64,000 bases of DNA, taken from positions 23,167,246 to 23,231,245 of the forward strand of contig NC_091932.1 of NCBI RefSeq assembly GCF_041260155.1, given 5' to 3'. How positions within the stretch are numbered: position 1 is the first letter of the stretch; each line of letters opens with the position of its first letter. A model generated the notes under the pieces. The model searched no databases and was not told the DNA's origin. It saw only the letters and a program-made list of their open reading frames with translations. The translations under genes and the position numbers were made by a program. Shown here piece by piece: positions 29,201 to 40,593 of this stretch. Origin of the DNA: Ptychodera flava (taxonomy: Eukaryota; Hemichordata; Enteropneusta; Ptychoderidae).

Positions 29201-30883
29201 TCAAGTATTGAATTTTGCATATTGCATTTTGAATTTCGCATTTGAATTTTGCATTTTGTATTTTGAATTTTGCATTTTGAATTTTGCATTTTGCATTTTG
29301 CATTTTAATTTTGCATTTGGAAGAAGTCTCTCGGCCACCGTACAGTCGATATGCAATATATGTCCTGATTTAAAGAGTTTTTTGTGATCATTTCAAGTCA
29401 CTGACAGGCTAAGTCTTTTACGATTGCAAGCCAACTTGGACAGCAATCGTCCAAACGGCGATTCGCGTAATTAATTTCTGCAATATCCTTTCTGTCTGCT
29501 GATTGTGCTATGCAATTATGAAACCTACAAAAGCTCAGGAAATTGTCGCGATCTTGTTTTGGTTAAGTTAATTTTCCCCGATGAAGTAACACAGTGTATT
29601 AGGGCCAAATTTACTTCAATTTGAATAACTTGATCTGTGATTAAAATTATTTCTAATTATGAAAATAATTTAAAAATCATAGTTTTGAGGGCGTTTTACG
29701 ACACATTTTCCAAGTGAAATCCGTCTCGTTTTAACGTTGTAATATTAAAGTCTTTTGTATACTATTTATACATTTTATTTTGGCCCTACAGCTTTAAATT
29801 CGACGGAATCGATGACAAACTTTACCACAGAGAAAGGGAGTGCAACGGACAACAACACAACTACAGTTAAATATGTCACTGCAGCAATGAATGGTAAAAC
29901 TCTTCAGTTCACCCTAGTAAGCCTAATAAAGCTTGGTACGGTAATTTTGAAAGAACATACTTTTTTCTTACTCTCAAATCTATGTATCACAATGCATTGA
30001 TATTAACATTCTTTAGAATGAGACATGCATAAGACATGCATAATATTTATTATGCCGTGTATGTATGTATGTATGTATGTATGTATGTATGTATGTATGT
30101 ATGTATGTATGTATGTATGTATGTATGTGTGTGTGTATGTGTGTATGTATGTATGTATGTATGTATGTATGTATGTATGTATGTATGTATGTATGTATGT
30201 ATGTATGTATGTATGTATGTATGTATGTATGTATGTATGTATGTATGTATGTTGTAAATGAAAGTGTTTTACAAAGAGACATATAAGTCTACTAATTTCT
30301 GTACAATTTCTCTTTTACATGTGCATTTTAGCCTACATAATCATAGGCTGTACTGGCGTCGGAGCAGGTCTTCTTCTGACAGTTTCTCTTATCGTCTGCC
30401 AAAGGTAAGTATCAGCTGAAGACTTTTAATGATTTATTGCCAATTTGACACGTATTTTCCGCCAAATGCATTCATTTCAAATATTCACCTAAGGCGATAG
30501 AGAAAATATTTCGGCAAAGTTAGTTGCGCAAGCATTCAAAGAAACAAACGTACTGCTGACGAATAAGGCTATACATATGTAACTCGTGTGATGTGGATAC
30601 ACTGACGTTTCCATACTTGGAATTTGATCATTTGTTTTTGATTTTATTGTTAACAGCACCACTGATAATGTTAACGAGTAAATGGTTATTATTTTGGATT
30701 AGGAGGAATCCAAGAATATATCCGAGAAACCATGACAACGGAGCAATGAAAGTGGAAGTAACGGTTTCTAACGATGCACACGGCATTGGTCAAGATTCAA
30801 GTAACCACATGAGAGGAGGAGATACATCACTACTCCAAGACACGGGATTTGTTGAAAACATAATCTACGAAAGTGCAGTTTAA
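26213..30883 (+). CDS. Gene 4: minimal Thr/Asn-rich type I membrane protein
   Basis: Exons 26213-26285, 29792-29893, 30332-30404, 30703-30883 (429 nt, 142 aa), with the same phase series (1,1,2) as the EGF receptors. Exon 1 is a signal peptide (MNNYVITYLLTLLLCLQ...). The ATG at 26213 is preferred over an in-frame ATG at 26033, because that upstream frame is broken in copy B. Exon 2 is a 34-residue stalk rich in Thr/Asn with sequons NST, NFT and NTT. Exon 3 is the TM segment, ending IVCQR. The 60-residue tail ends GFVENIIYESAV. The last four residues, ESAV, fit a class I PDZ ligand, and the YESA motif recurs in gene 6. No globular ectodomain exon is visible in the 3.5 kb intron 1, which instead carries a long-TIR element. 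Possible poly(A) signal at 31000. Function unknown; it looks like a gene 6-type receptor stripped of its domains. Confidence 0.75.
27312..27331 (+). promoter_or_regulatory. AP-1-like site next to TATA-like box, gene 4 intron 1
   Basis: TGACTCA (27312) is followed one base after its end by CTATATAAATAG (27320). The same pair is kept in copy B at 35033-35052. It could be a fortuitous match or an internal promoter. Confidence 0.2.
27668..29343. mobile_element. Long-terminal-inverted-repeat element (copy A)
   Basis: The left end (GTACGATGGCTGAGAGAG...) is mirrored by the right end (...CTCTCGGCCACCGTAC). The inverted repeats run over 120 bp inward, through GAAAACGAGGCTTGACAGGC and the TCGGATATTT block. 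Each arm starts with a variable minisatellite of AAAATGC/AAAATTC units (27693-27750 and 29215-29320). The interior has a two-copy direct repeat of about 130 bp (28780-29035) built around GGTTGGCCTAAAAATG. No transposase frame is seen, so it is non-autonomous. Confidence 0.75.
30057..30252. repeat. (ATGT)n array in gene 4 intron 2
   Basis: About 196 bp of ATGT units with one GTGTGTGT interruption at 30127-30143, located about 80 bp upstream of the TM exon. Confidence 0.97.
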
Positions 30884-32335
30884 AACTTTCAAACAGAAAC
30901 GATTCAAGTTTATATGCACTAAAAGTAAACGTAAAACTGCACTATAAACTGGAAATGCACCCTGTGTTAGAGGGGAAAAGTAGCTGTGAATTTTCGCATA
31001 ATAAACATCATGAATGTGTAACTGATGGTTGCCTTAATTAAGGGGAGGTACGTATCAGGTTGAAGGTACTTTTTTATAATGTGATGGCGGGATAGTACGT
31101 CTTCACGACCTCTTTATTATCATATGTTAAACTTGATGTGTAATGTATTATACATTATTGTATTATTGTATTATTGTATTATACATTACACATCGTATTT
31201 TGCTTCTTGTGGTGTTGTTTCTAGCGGTCTAAATTTTTCTTTCTTTCATTTACCAATACGTATTTTCCTTGGACACTGGATAATGACACTAAATGTTTAT
31301 GTAGTGGTAAGATGTGGACAAGCACCAGATAAAGTCATTTTCATGTTGGTTTCTACCAAATAACTCTGATCGCATATTGTCGAAACAGCCTCTACTGTAA
31401 CATAATTCCAATATTATCTTAGCCACTGGTTGGTATCAGATAACTTTAATGATATTCTTGAGGCACTGGCTGATGTTAGATAAATTCTATAATAATTCTA
31501 AACAGTTACTTGTACAAAACAATTCACAAAATAGCAAACAATTTTACTGTTGCAGTTACTCTTTTGTTGTTATTTGTTTCGATGAATGTGTTTAGCGCTT
31601 TAGATTTTAAATGAAATAATATTGGTTTGTCATTATTTTTTTCTTTGGAAACCTGTGAAAAGTGTATAAGGTGTTTACGTTCTTTTATTTTAATAAGACG
31701 TTTGGAATAAGACGTTTGCGTTTCCTAGTTAACATCTTCCACAAAACAACAAATGAAACGGTCATTGTCGTTGAAAAAAAAAACTTTATGGAAATTATTA
31801 TCAAAGACATGTCACATGTCACATTTGAAGAAACTAATTGCATAATTGAGGCAGTTTAAGTTGAGATAAAATAGAAAAAAAATAATAATAGAAAAACTGG
31901 AGGAAGAGTACCATTTTACATTTGCCACAATGCTTATTCATTCATTTCATGAGAGAAAAAGTGCAACGCTGTAAAGATACATATGCTAACAGAAGGGATT
32001 CGGAAAGTCATTGAACTCAGTTTCAGAGAAACGATCAACGTGTGAGGCGATGTTAGACGGAACACTACAGTTAAAATATACTTGGGGACGCAGCTGAGAG
32101 AGCTCAGCTGTTGCGACTTAATTGCCCCAGTTATTACCCGTTTTGACGCCCTAAACACCGTGACAATTATGTGCCTTCCAGTCGTGACTCTATAAAGATT
32201 ATTTATTTTTTCCAATCGAGGTGTTCAACTGCCGGCCTTAAATGATATGTTAATAAAGCTGCAACTTTTCTACTTTCTATCTTTAATTACTCCATTGGAA
32301 TGACAGAATAAAACACAACTTTACAGTGCGTGTGA

Positions 32336-32381
<46 letters not shown>

Positions 32382-32691
32382 TTTCTGTATTTGTTTCTTC
32401 AACTGGTGATGATTGAATCTGAATGCAGTGCTTTATCAGTTGCTTTCCATCATATATACGTCAACTGTTTGTATACTCACATCGTATAACGCAGCAATTT
32501 ATCTACCATATGCCAAATTGTACATCAAAACATCTCTTTTCACTTTATGTTTAAATTGTTCACACGTTTTACAGCTATATATCTTATAAACTAAATGTCT
32601 GTCGGTGCTACATTTTGTTAAAACAAAAGCAAGGTACAACTTGGTGTAAGAGGCGCTAATAACAACATTAGGATACCACAGATTAATTAAA
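30884..32691. other. 3' flank of gene 4 within copy A
   Basis: Contains the gene 4 3' untranslated region, the palindrome above, and a (TG)n run at 32337-32380. No further exon is supported. Confidence 0.5.
31136..31193. repeat. Expanded palindrome 3' of gene 4
   Basis: ATGTGTAATGTATTATACAT is mirrored by TATACATTACACAT with a TATTGTATTATTG-type spacer. In copy B (39214-39240) the spacer is absent and the palindrome is almost uninterrupted. Confidence 0.8.
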
Positions 32692-32928
32692 CAGAGTACA
32701 GATGCCCAAGAAAAAACATGCTCCTCTAGATGCCAATATAATTGAGCTCTTGGCAACAGTTAAGTTGTGCACGTGGTTAACAACATCAATTGAAATGTTT
32801 GGCAACACGCTGACATTGACCTTTATACATCGAACATAAAGAAAAAGGGTAGCTTATGCATGGAAAGCAATCTTGACGAAGCACTTATAGTAAGGATTGT
32901 TTATACCAGCTAAATTGTATTTCAAAAT

Positions 32929-33229
32929 ACCGTAGATTTTCGATCGGATTTCAACTCACAATGTGCGGCACCCAGACACAAGCAGCGGAGTTCACGAAGC
33001 ACTGGCACTCAAATACTCGCTATCGCACATCGCACACAAACTTTATCAGAGCAATGAATACATCGCTTAAGAAGGCAAAAGACTGCTTCGGGGACAATTT
33101 TGTCCACAAGAAGGGATATCAACGCAGGATAGAAAATACAGTAGATTTTGGATCGGATTCGAACTCACAATGTATGGCATACAGTCACCTAGCGAAGACA
33201 TTGCAGTCAGAACCGCTCGGCCAAATCCC
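32929..33229 (-). repeat. tRNA-derived SINE-like sequence (copy B)
   Basis: Duplicate of 25207-25509. The tRNA-like part is minus-strand 33229 to 33144 with the same A-box and B-box matches. Confidence 0.55.
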
Positions 33230-33931
33230 ATCCTTAGAAAAAAACGTTATTACACCGACATATTTTGAAATAAGTTACATTTCCTTTCCCAGGCGACCTC
33301 GTTAATGTTTACGCGGTTACGTTATTCGCCATTTAAAGTATCCTATCACAGTTGACCCGCGCATAATTGAATCGTTAATGTGAATAACGACAATCAGTTT
33401 CGCTTCTATTTTTAGGGATTCAAATAGAACATTTGATAAATTCTAGATATGAATGTTTTCCCTTTGCTACTCAGGTTTTGTATCAATGAAATTGTTTACT
33501 GAAGGAGACTCATTTTCATATCAAAATAGCCTTTCTTTCGGATATTGCATTGCATTTTGGAGTTTCAAAGTACTGGGATATAGTTTCTAAAATACAAACC
33601 TACACTTGCACTACGTAAATCACTGAAGTATTTATTATTGGTTGCCAGTCATGACTGCCCTCTGTATGTTATCTGTGTACAACTAGGGTCACCATAAAAT
33701 CATGTTTTAGGTTTCACTTGTTCTTTTACCGATTGCAGTTACCAAGACAATGAAAGGTCAATTTGAAAACAATCAACAAACATTGCAATCAGAAGGTAGG
33801 CTATCGTCAGTCCTTGTGTTTTTTTTCCTGCTGGATTAGGAAAGCTCGATAACACTTTAGTTCGAGGTCCGTCACGACAGAAGGAAACCACAAACAAGCC
33901 AAGCGCATTTACCTAGACACAAAGAGGAAAT

Positions 33932-36900
33932 ATGAATAACTATGTAATCACTTACCTATTGACTCTCCTGTTATGCTTACAAGACGACGGCTTTTCCAGT
34001 AATGGTATGTACGTCATATAGCTATTGATTTTTTGTAATTTGTCGAGATATGCAAACACACATATAAAGACAAGTTTTTGTTTCTGATTTGTATCTGCGA
34101 TCAAATTCTGTGTTTTCTTGACATCAATATTAAAGTGAACGTCGCATTGGGTTAAATTGTTGCAAAATTTATCGAAGGAGAACTTTCGTAATGAATGCAG
34201 GCTATCACCGCTAGAAACGTTTTTCTTATCACCCAAGCACGTTCTTTTCCAAACTATTTTGAAATTCACTACATATCAAGCACAGAAAGATCAATTAAAT
34301 TTGGACCGTACCCAATGATGCGATGATGTCTCGTGGATTTGCTTTGTACTACCAAAATACAGTTTCTGTTATAGTGTTTCGGTTATCTCGGTGTAGCTTT
34401 GTGTCGAGATGACCACTGTTTTAGAAGGAAGGGGTAGGGGAACAAGTAACAAGTACCCGTTTTAAAAAGAAAGTTTCAATATTATCATCATACAATTTTG
34501 CGAAATGAAAGACGGGCAAATACAACTCTGCAGACATAGATATGTGGTCAGGTATATCTTCGTCATTCTTGCGAAACTGCGTGCAGCATATACTGCACAA
34601 TTAACAAGGACTGCCTAATTGTTTTACAGGTTGACTGCACAAAGTAGTAGTTGTATATTTTTTCTTTTACGAAGAGGCCTTTTCATTTCAAATTTTTTTT
34701 GCTGCGTTTAAGGCGCTGAAAGTTAAAAAATACTTGCGTTATCAAAATGCCATCAGTGCCAAACAGGCACATGTATCATAATTGTGTTAGTATTTCAGGC
34801 ACTGAATAATGTGATATCTGAATCTCTATATTTTTAATGCTCTCACTTCTTGCTAGAGACTGGCACATGGCAAAGACAGTCGGCATGTAGCAATCATTTG
34901 GAACTACACTGGACATTAAAATTAATGTATCCTTGTTTGCTTCGGTGAAGTTTTCAAGGGGAAGGTAGTTTATAAAAGCTAGATCTCAAATCGATTAACT
35001 TCCTGAGACTTTCAAAGTTAATGAAAACGAAGTGACTCATCTATATAAATAGTCCATGTCAACAGGAACTGGCGTGAGAGCGGTTGATTGAGGGCTGTTT
35101 CTGATAAGGTTGAACACCTCGTGAACAGTATTAGAATAGTCACATCTGTGCAATATCGAGAAACTTGTAGTGTACCGTTTGAGAAGGCTAGGATATCTTA
35201 AATTTGCTTTAAATTGCTGAAAACTCGCTTTAAATGGTAACAATTTTCTGTGCCTACCATCGTATCCTACATATGAAGGCGCTATGAAAACCCCACCACC
35301 ATATGCAGTAGGATTTTACGAACAATGTTAATCGATTGAGGAATATTTGTCATGGTGCTTTCTGAAGTGGCGCTCCTGTGAGCGCGAACAGTCGGTACGA
35401 TGGCCGAGAGAGTTCTTCCAATGCAAAATGCGAAAATTCAAAATACAAAATTTACAATGCAAAATGCAAAATCAATACTTGAAAACGAGGCTTGACAGGA
35501 GTCATCTTGGTCGGATTTTTATGATGGCTAGTTAAAGTTGTTCATAACTCTTTTGAGTTCTTCATCGAAAAATGATGATGAGAAATTGGAGAACTAAACA
35601 CGTATTGACTCAAAATCCAGCACCTATGCATTGTTCGCATGAAAAAAGTGAAAAGATGCAAAGATCATCGCTTTATTTACAATTTGCTTAGAATAAATTG
35701 AATATCGAAATTTCGTATAGAACAGGAAGTTTCATGTGTCAATTTTTTATTTTTAATGCTGACTTTGACCTGGCGTCAGAAATCGGACAGCTATGCCACA
35801 CATAATAAGCTTTTAATTAAATGAACGTTTCAGTCGGACATATTTATTTAGATACGTTCCTTATTTAGAATAAAATAATTAATTGATATGGGTTGATAAT
35901 GATAGTTACATAAAGGCACTTCTTGATCCCGGGAAAAGTGAAAAAAGAAAGGAAGAAAAGACATCGAGCTGTAATGAACTGCAAATCAATTACGTGTTTA
36001 TCAACCCCCATCAATTAATTATTTTATTCAGAATAAGGAACGCATCTAGCTGAAAAGTAGTTACCCTGAAACTTTGTCCACTCTGGCACACGCAACTCCA
36101 TAACAGCTCTATTGGGATGGGGGTGGGGGAGCAAGGTGATCATGTGCCGTCTGTTTCGGAAACAAAGCAGAGTAACTCGTTTGTAATTAAATATGCCTGA
36201 CTGAAACGTTCATTTAATGTAAAACTTATTATGTTTGGCATGGCCGTCCGACTTGTGACGCCAGGTCAAGGTCAACATTAAAGCCGCAATTTTCAATCCC
36301 AGGTTCTCACATTAGTGGAGTTCTCCTCCCAGTCAAACACTTGGCCAGTATGACGTTTGATTTCTATAACATTAATTACACAAACTGATCTCAACCTTTT
36401 GGCTCCTTTTGCTAATCCTGCAAACAGAGTTTATACACGGTAGCGTTTGATTGACGGTCCATTCAAATCGCCAACGGTCATTGATTTCCCAACACAAACG
36501 CTCGAATTTCCTAAAATATCGTCTTCCAGTCGCGTTAGAATTTGAATATAACCACAGAGTTCGATCGGCAGCAGCTTCGCACTGACCGCCTGGCAGTTGT
36601 CTGCCCTGTTGCGGCCGGAAAAAAACTAAAAAGTGGCATTTTCTGGAGCGTGTGCCCGCGTGTTGCCTATTTGGTGTCCACTTACACAGTGAACGCAACC
36701 ATGCTTTCGCGCCCCTTTAAAGGGAGGCTCAGCCTTTACAAATGAAAAATTGACAAACGAATTAACTTCCTGTTCTACACCAAATTTCTATATTCGATTT
36801 ATTCCTAGCATATTGCAAAGCTATGGTCTTTATATCTTCTCAATTGTTTCGTGCGAACATTGCATATGTGCTGGATTTCGAGCAAATAAGCATTTCGTTC

Positions 36901-38960
36901 TCTAATATCATCATCAAATATAAGCTGGCCGCGTAATGCACGGCGTCACATGTAAAATCCGATGTTGGAAATGCCAACTCTAAAACGGCAATCACAGAAA
37001 GAAATATGACGATATTTCAGAATTCCTTCTTCGATTTCGACATTCAAATTCGGTTGGCCTAAAAATGCCACAGATTATAAATTGCTTGAAAACGTCATTT
37101 CCTTAGATCTGAAATCCGTAACATAATTCAATTCAGACATAATTTATCATGTCCGTCTGTGATTTTCACATCGAAATATGGTTGGCCTAAAAATGTCACG
37201 GATTAATTATGTGGTTGCCAAATCGAGACCTTTCACGGTCCAGATTACAAGTAAATGTTTGAGATCGAAACTATGAAATGAGAAAGCAATCTTTGATGAA
37301 GAACTCAAAATAGGAATGAAAAACTAGCCATCATAAATATCCGACTAAGATGGTGCCTGTCAAGCCTCGTTTTCAAGTATTGAATTTTGCATTTTGCATT
37401 TTGAATTTTGAATTTGGAAGAAGTCTCTCGGCCACCGTACAGTCGATATGCAATATATGTCCTGATTTAAAGAGCTTTTTGTGATCATTTCAAGTCACTG
37501 ACAGGCTAAGTCTTTTACGATTGCAAGCCAACTTGCACAGCAATCGTCCAAACAGCGATTCGCGTAATTAATTTCTGCAATATCCTTTCTGTCTGCTGAT
37601 TGTGCTATGCAATTATGGAACCTACAAAAGCTCAGGAAATTGTCGCGATCTTGTTTTGGTTAAGTTAATGTTCCCCGATAAAGTAACACAGTGTATTAGG
37701 GCCAAATTTATTTCAATTTGAATAACTTGATTCTGTGATTAAAAATTATTTCTAATTATGAAAATAATTTAAAAATCATAGTTTTGAGGGCGTTTTACGA
37801 CACCTTTTCTAAGTGAAATCCGGCTCGTTTCAACGTTGTATACGTAATATTAAGGTCTTTTATATACTATTTATACATTTTATTTTGGCCCTACAGCTTT
37901 AAATACGACGGAATCGATGACAAACTGTACCACAGAGAAAAGGAATGCAACGGACAACAACACAACTACAGTTAAATATGTCACTGCAGCAATGAATGTT
38001 AAAAGTCTTCGGTTCACCCTAGTAAACCTAATAAAGCTTGGTACGGTAATTTTGAAAGAACATACTTTTTCTTACGCTCAAATCTATGTATCACAATGCA
38101 TTGATATTAACATTCTTTAGAATGAGACATGCATTAGACATGCATAATATTATGGTGCAGTGTATGTATGTATGTATGTATGTATGTATGTATGTATGTA
38201 TGTATGTATGTATGTATGTATGTATGTATGTATGTATGTATGTATGTATGTATGTATGTATGTATGTATGTATGTATGTATGTATGTATGTATGTATGTA
38301 TGTATGTATGTATGTATGTATGTATGTTGTAAATGAAAGTGTTTTACAAAGAGACATATAAGTCTACTAATTTGTGTACAATTTGTCTTTTACACGTGCA
38401 CTCTAGCCTACATAATCATAGGCTGCACTGGCGTCGGAGCAGGTCTTATTCTGACTGTTTCTCTTATCGTCTGCCAAAGGTAAGTATCAGCAGAAGACTT
38501 TTAATGATTTATTGCTAATTTGACACGTATTTTCCGCAATATGCATTCGTTTGCAAATATTTACTTAAGAAGATAGGAAAAAAAATTCGGCAAGGTGAGT
38601 TGCGCAAACATTCAGAGAAACAAACGTACTGCTGACGAATAAGGCTATACATATGTAACTCGTGTGATGTGGATACATTTAACGTTTCCATACTTGGAAT
38701 TTGGTCATTTGTTTTTGATTTCATTGATAACAGCACCACTGAAAATGATAACGAGTAAATGGTTATTATTTTGGATTAGGAGGAATCCAAGAATATATCC
38801 GAGAAACCATGACAACGGAGCAATGAAAGTGGAAGTAAGGGTTTCTAACGATGCACACGGCATTGGTCAAGATTCAAGTAACCACATGAGAGGAGGAGAT
38901 ACATCACTACTCCAAGACACGGGATTTGTTGAAAACATAATCTACGAAAGTGCAGTTTAA
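33932..38960 (+). CDS. Gene 5: duplicate of gene 4, stalk-exon donor altered
   Basis: Exons by homology: 33932-34004, 37897-37998, 38407-38479, 38780-38960, identical in length to gene 4. Coding differences from gene 4 are 8 amino-acid-changing and 2 silent. All four changes in the stalk exon alter residues, including Phe to Cys and a new NAT sequon. The tail differs at one base only. The stalk exon donor reads AATG|TTAAAA where gene 4 has AATG|GTAAAA, so the expected GT is lost. A GT one base upstream would shift the frame. The gene may be non-functional, use another donor, or skip the stalk exon, which is symmetric 1-1 and would leave the frame intact. Possible poly(A) signal at 39078. Confidence 0.6.
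35033..35052 (+). promoter_or_regulatory. AP-1-like site next to TATA-like box (copy B)
   Basis: Same TGACTCA plus CTATATAAATAG pair as in copy A, unchanged. Confidence 0.2.
35395..37440. mobile_element. Long-terminal-inverted-repeat element (copy B, rearranged)
   Basis: Same ends as copy A (GTACGATGGCCGAGAGAG and its complement at 37440). Internally it differs. A segment at about 35905-36010 is in reverse orientation relative to copy A. The stretch 36180-36940 is an inverted, diverged version of the left-arm sequence at 35560-35890, interrupted by about 445 bp (36293-36738) not seen in copy A. Only one full copy of the 130-bp internal direct repeat remains. Confidence 0.7.
36293..36738. other. 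Extra insertion inside the copy B element
   Basis: This sequence splits the inverted arm homology and is absent from copy A. It is GC-richer than its surroundings. One end contains CCCCTTTAAAGGGG near 36709-36723. A minus-strand frame of 108 codons crosses it but shows no recognised domain. Probably a nested transposon fragment. Confidence 0.4.
38161..38328. repeat. (ATGT)n array in gene 5 intron 2
   Basis: About 168 bp and uninterrupted, unlike the copy A array, which is longer and has a TG-rich interruption. Confidence 0.97.
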
Positions 38961-40368
38961 AAACTTTCAAACAGAAACGATTCAAGTTTATATGCACTAA
39001 AAGTAAACGTAAAACTGCACTATAAACTGGAAATGCACCCTGTGTTAGAGGGGAAAAGTAGCTGTGAATTTTCGCATAATAAACATCATGAATGTGTAAC
39101 TGATGGTTGCCTTAATTAAGGGGAGGTACGTATCAGGTTGAAGGTACTTTTTTATAATGTGATGGAGGGATAGTACGTCTTCATGACCTCTTTATTATCA
39201 TATGTTAAACTTGATGTGTAATGTATTATACATTACACATCGTATTTTGCTTCTTGTGGTGTTGTTTCTAGCGGTCTAAATTTTTCTTTCTTTCATTTAC
39301 CAATACGTATTTTCCTTGGACACTGGATAATGACACTAAATGTTTATGTAGTGGTAAGATGTGGACAAGCACCAGATAAAGTCATTTTCATGTTGGTTTC
39401 TACCAAATAACTCTGATCGCATATTGTCGAAACAGCCTCTACTGTAACATAATTCCAATATTATCTTAGCCACTGGTTGGTATCAGATAACTTTAATGAT
39501 ATTCTTGAGGCACTGGCTGATGTTAGATAAATTCTATAATAATTCTAAACAGTTACTTGTACAAAACAATTCACAAAAATAGCAGTAGTTTAACTGTTGC
39601 AGTTACTCTTTTGTTGTTATTTGTTTCGATGAATGTGTTTAGCGCTTTAGATTTTAAATGAAATAATATTGGTTTGTCATTATTTTTTTCTTTGGAAACC
39701 TGTGAAAAGTGTATAAGGTGTTTACGTTCTTTTATTTTAATAAGACGTTTGGAATAAGACGTTTGCGTTTCCTAGTTAACATCTTCCACAAAACAACAAA
39801 TGAAACGGTCATTGTCGTTGAAAAAAAAACTTTATGGAAATTATTATCAAAGACATGTAACATTTGAAGAAACTAATTGGATAATTGAGGCAGTTTAAGT
39901 TGAGATAAAATAGGAAAAAATAATAGAAATACTGGAGGAAGAGTACCATTTCACATTTGCGACAATGCTTATTCATTCATTTCATAAGAGAAAATGTTAA
40001 ACACTGTAAAGATACATTATGCTAACAGAGTGGATTCGGAAAATCATTGAACTCAGTTTCAGAGAAATGATCAACGTGTGAGGCGATGTTAGACGGTACA
40101 CTACAGTTAAAATATACTTGGGACGCAGCTGAGAGAGCTCAGTTGTTGCGACGTAATTGCCCCAATTCTTACCCGTTTTGACGCACTAAACACAATTATG
40201 TGCCTTTCAGTCGTGTACTCCTTGCTACAGATTATTTATTTTTCCCTATCGAGTTTTTCAGCTGCCGGCCTTAAATGATATGTTAATAAAGCTGCAAATT
40301 TTCTACTTTCTGTTATTAATTACTCCATTGGAATGACAGAATAAAACACAACTTTACAGTGCGTGTGA

Positions 40369-40370
<2 letters not shown>

Positions 40371-40415
<45 letters not shown>

Positions 40416-40533
40416 CACCTCGTTCAACTGCCGGCCTTAAATGATATGTTAATAAAGCCGCAACTTTTCTACTTTCTGTTTTTAATTACTCCATTGGAAT
40501 GACAGAATAAACACAACTTTACAGTGCATGTGA

Positions 40534-40592
<59 letters not shown>
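40371..40592. repeat. Duplicated (TG)n-bearing segment
   Basis: Two TG arrays (40371-40413 and 40535-40592), each preceded by the same sequence (CTGCCGGCCTTAAATGATAT ... ACTTTACAGTGC). Copy A has a single such unit, so the segment was tandemly duplicated after the large duplication. Confidence 0.85.

Positions 40593-40593
<1 letters not shown>

Larger units (their letters stand above)
24973..32692. repeat. Tandem segmental duplication, copy A
   Basis: From CAGAGTATAGATGCCCAAG onward, the sequence is collinear and nearly identical with copy B, which starts at 32692 (CAGAGTACAGATGCCCAAG). It includes SINE-like sequence, all of gene 4, a long-TIR element, an ATGT array and the 3' flank. Coding exons differ from copy B at 10 of 429 positions. 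Copy A ends after ...AGGATACCACAGATTAATTAAACAG, where copy B begins directly. Confidence 0.93.

Noticed and set aside
30025-30286. Open frames of repeating Met-Tyr-Val-Cys and Thr-Tyr-Ile-His residues on both strands
   Set aside because: They are translations of the ATGT microsatellite; the same happens at 38086-38361, 47007-47564 and 57895-58178.
36372-36698. 108-codon minus-strand open frame in the copy B insertion
   Set aside because: No recognisable domain, absent from copy A, and in probable transposon sequence.
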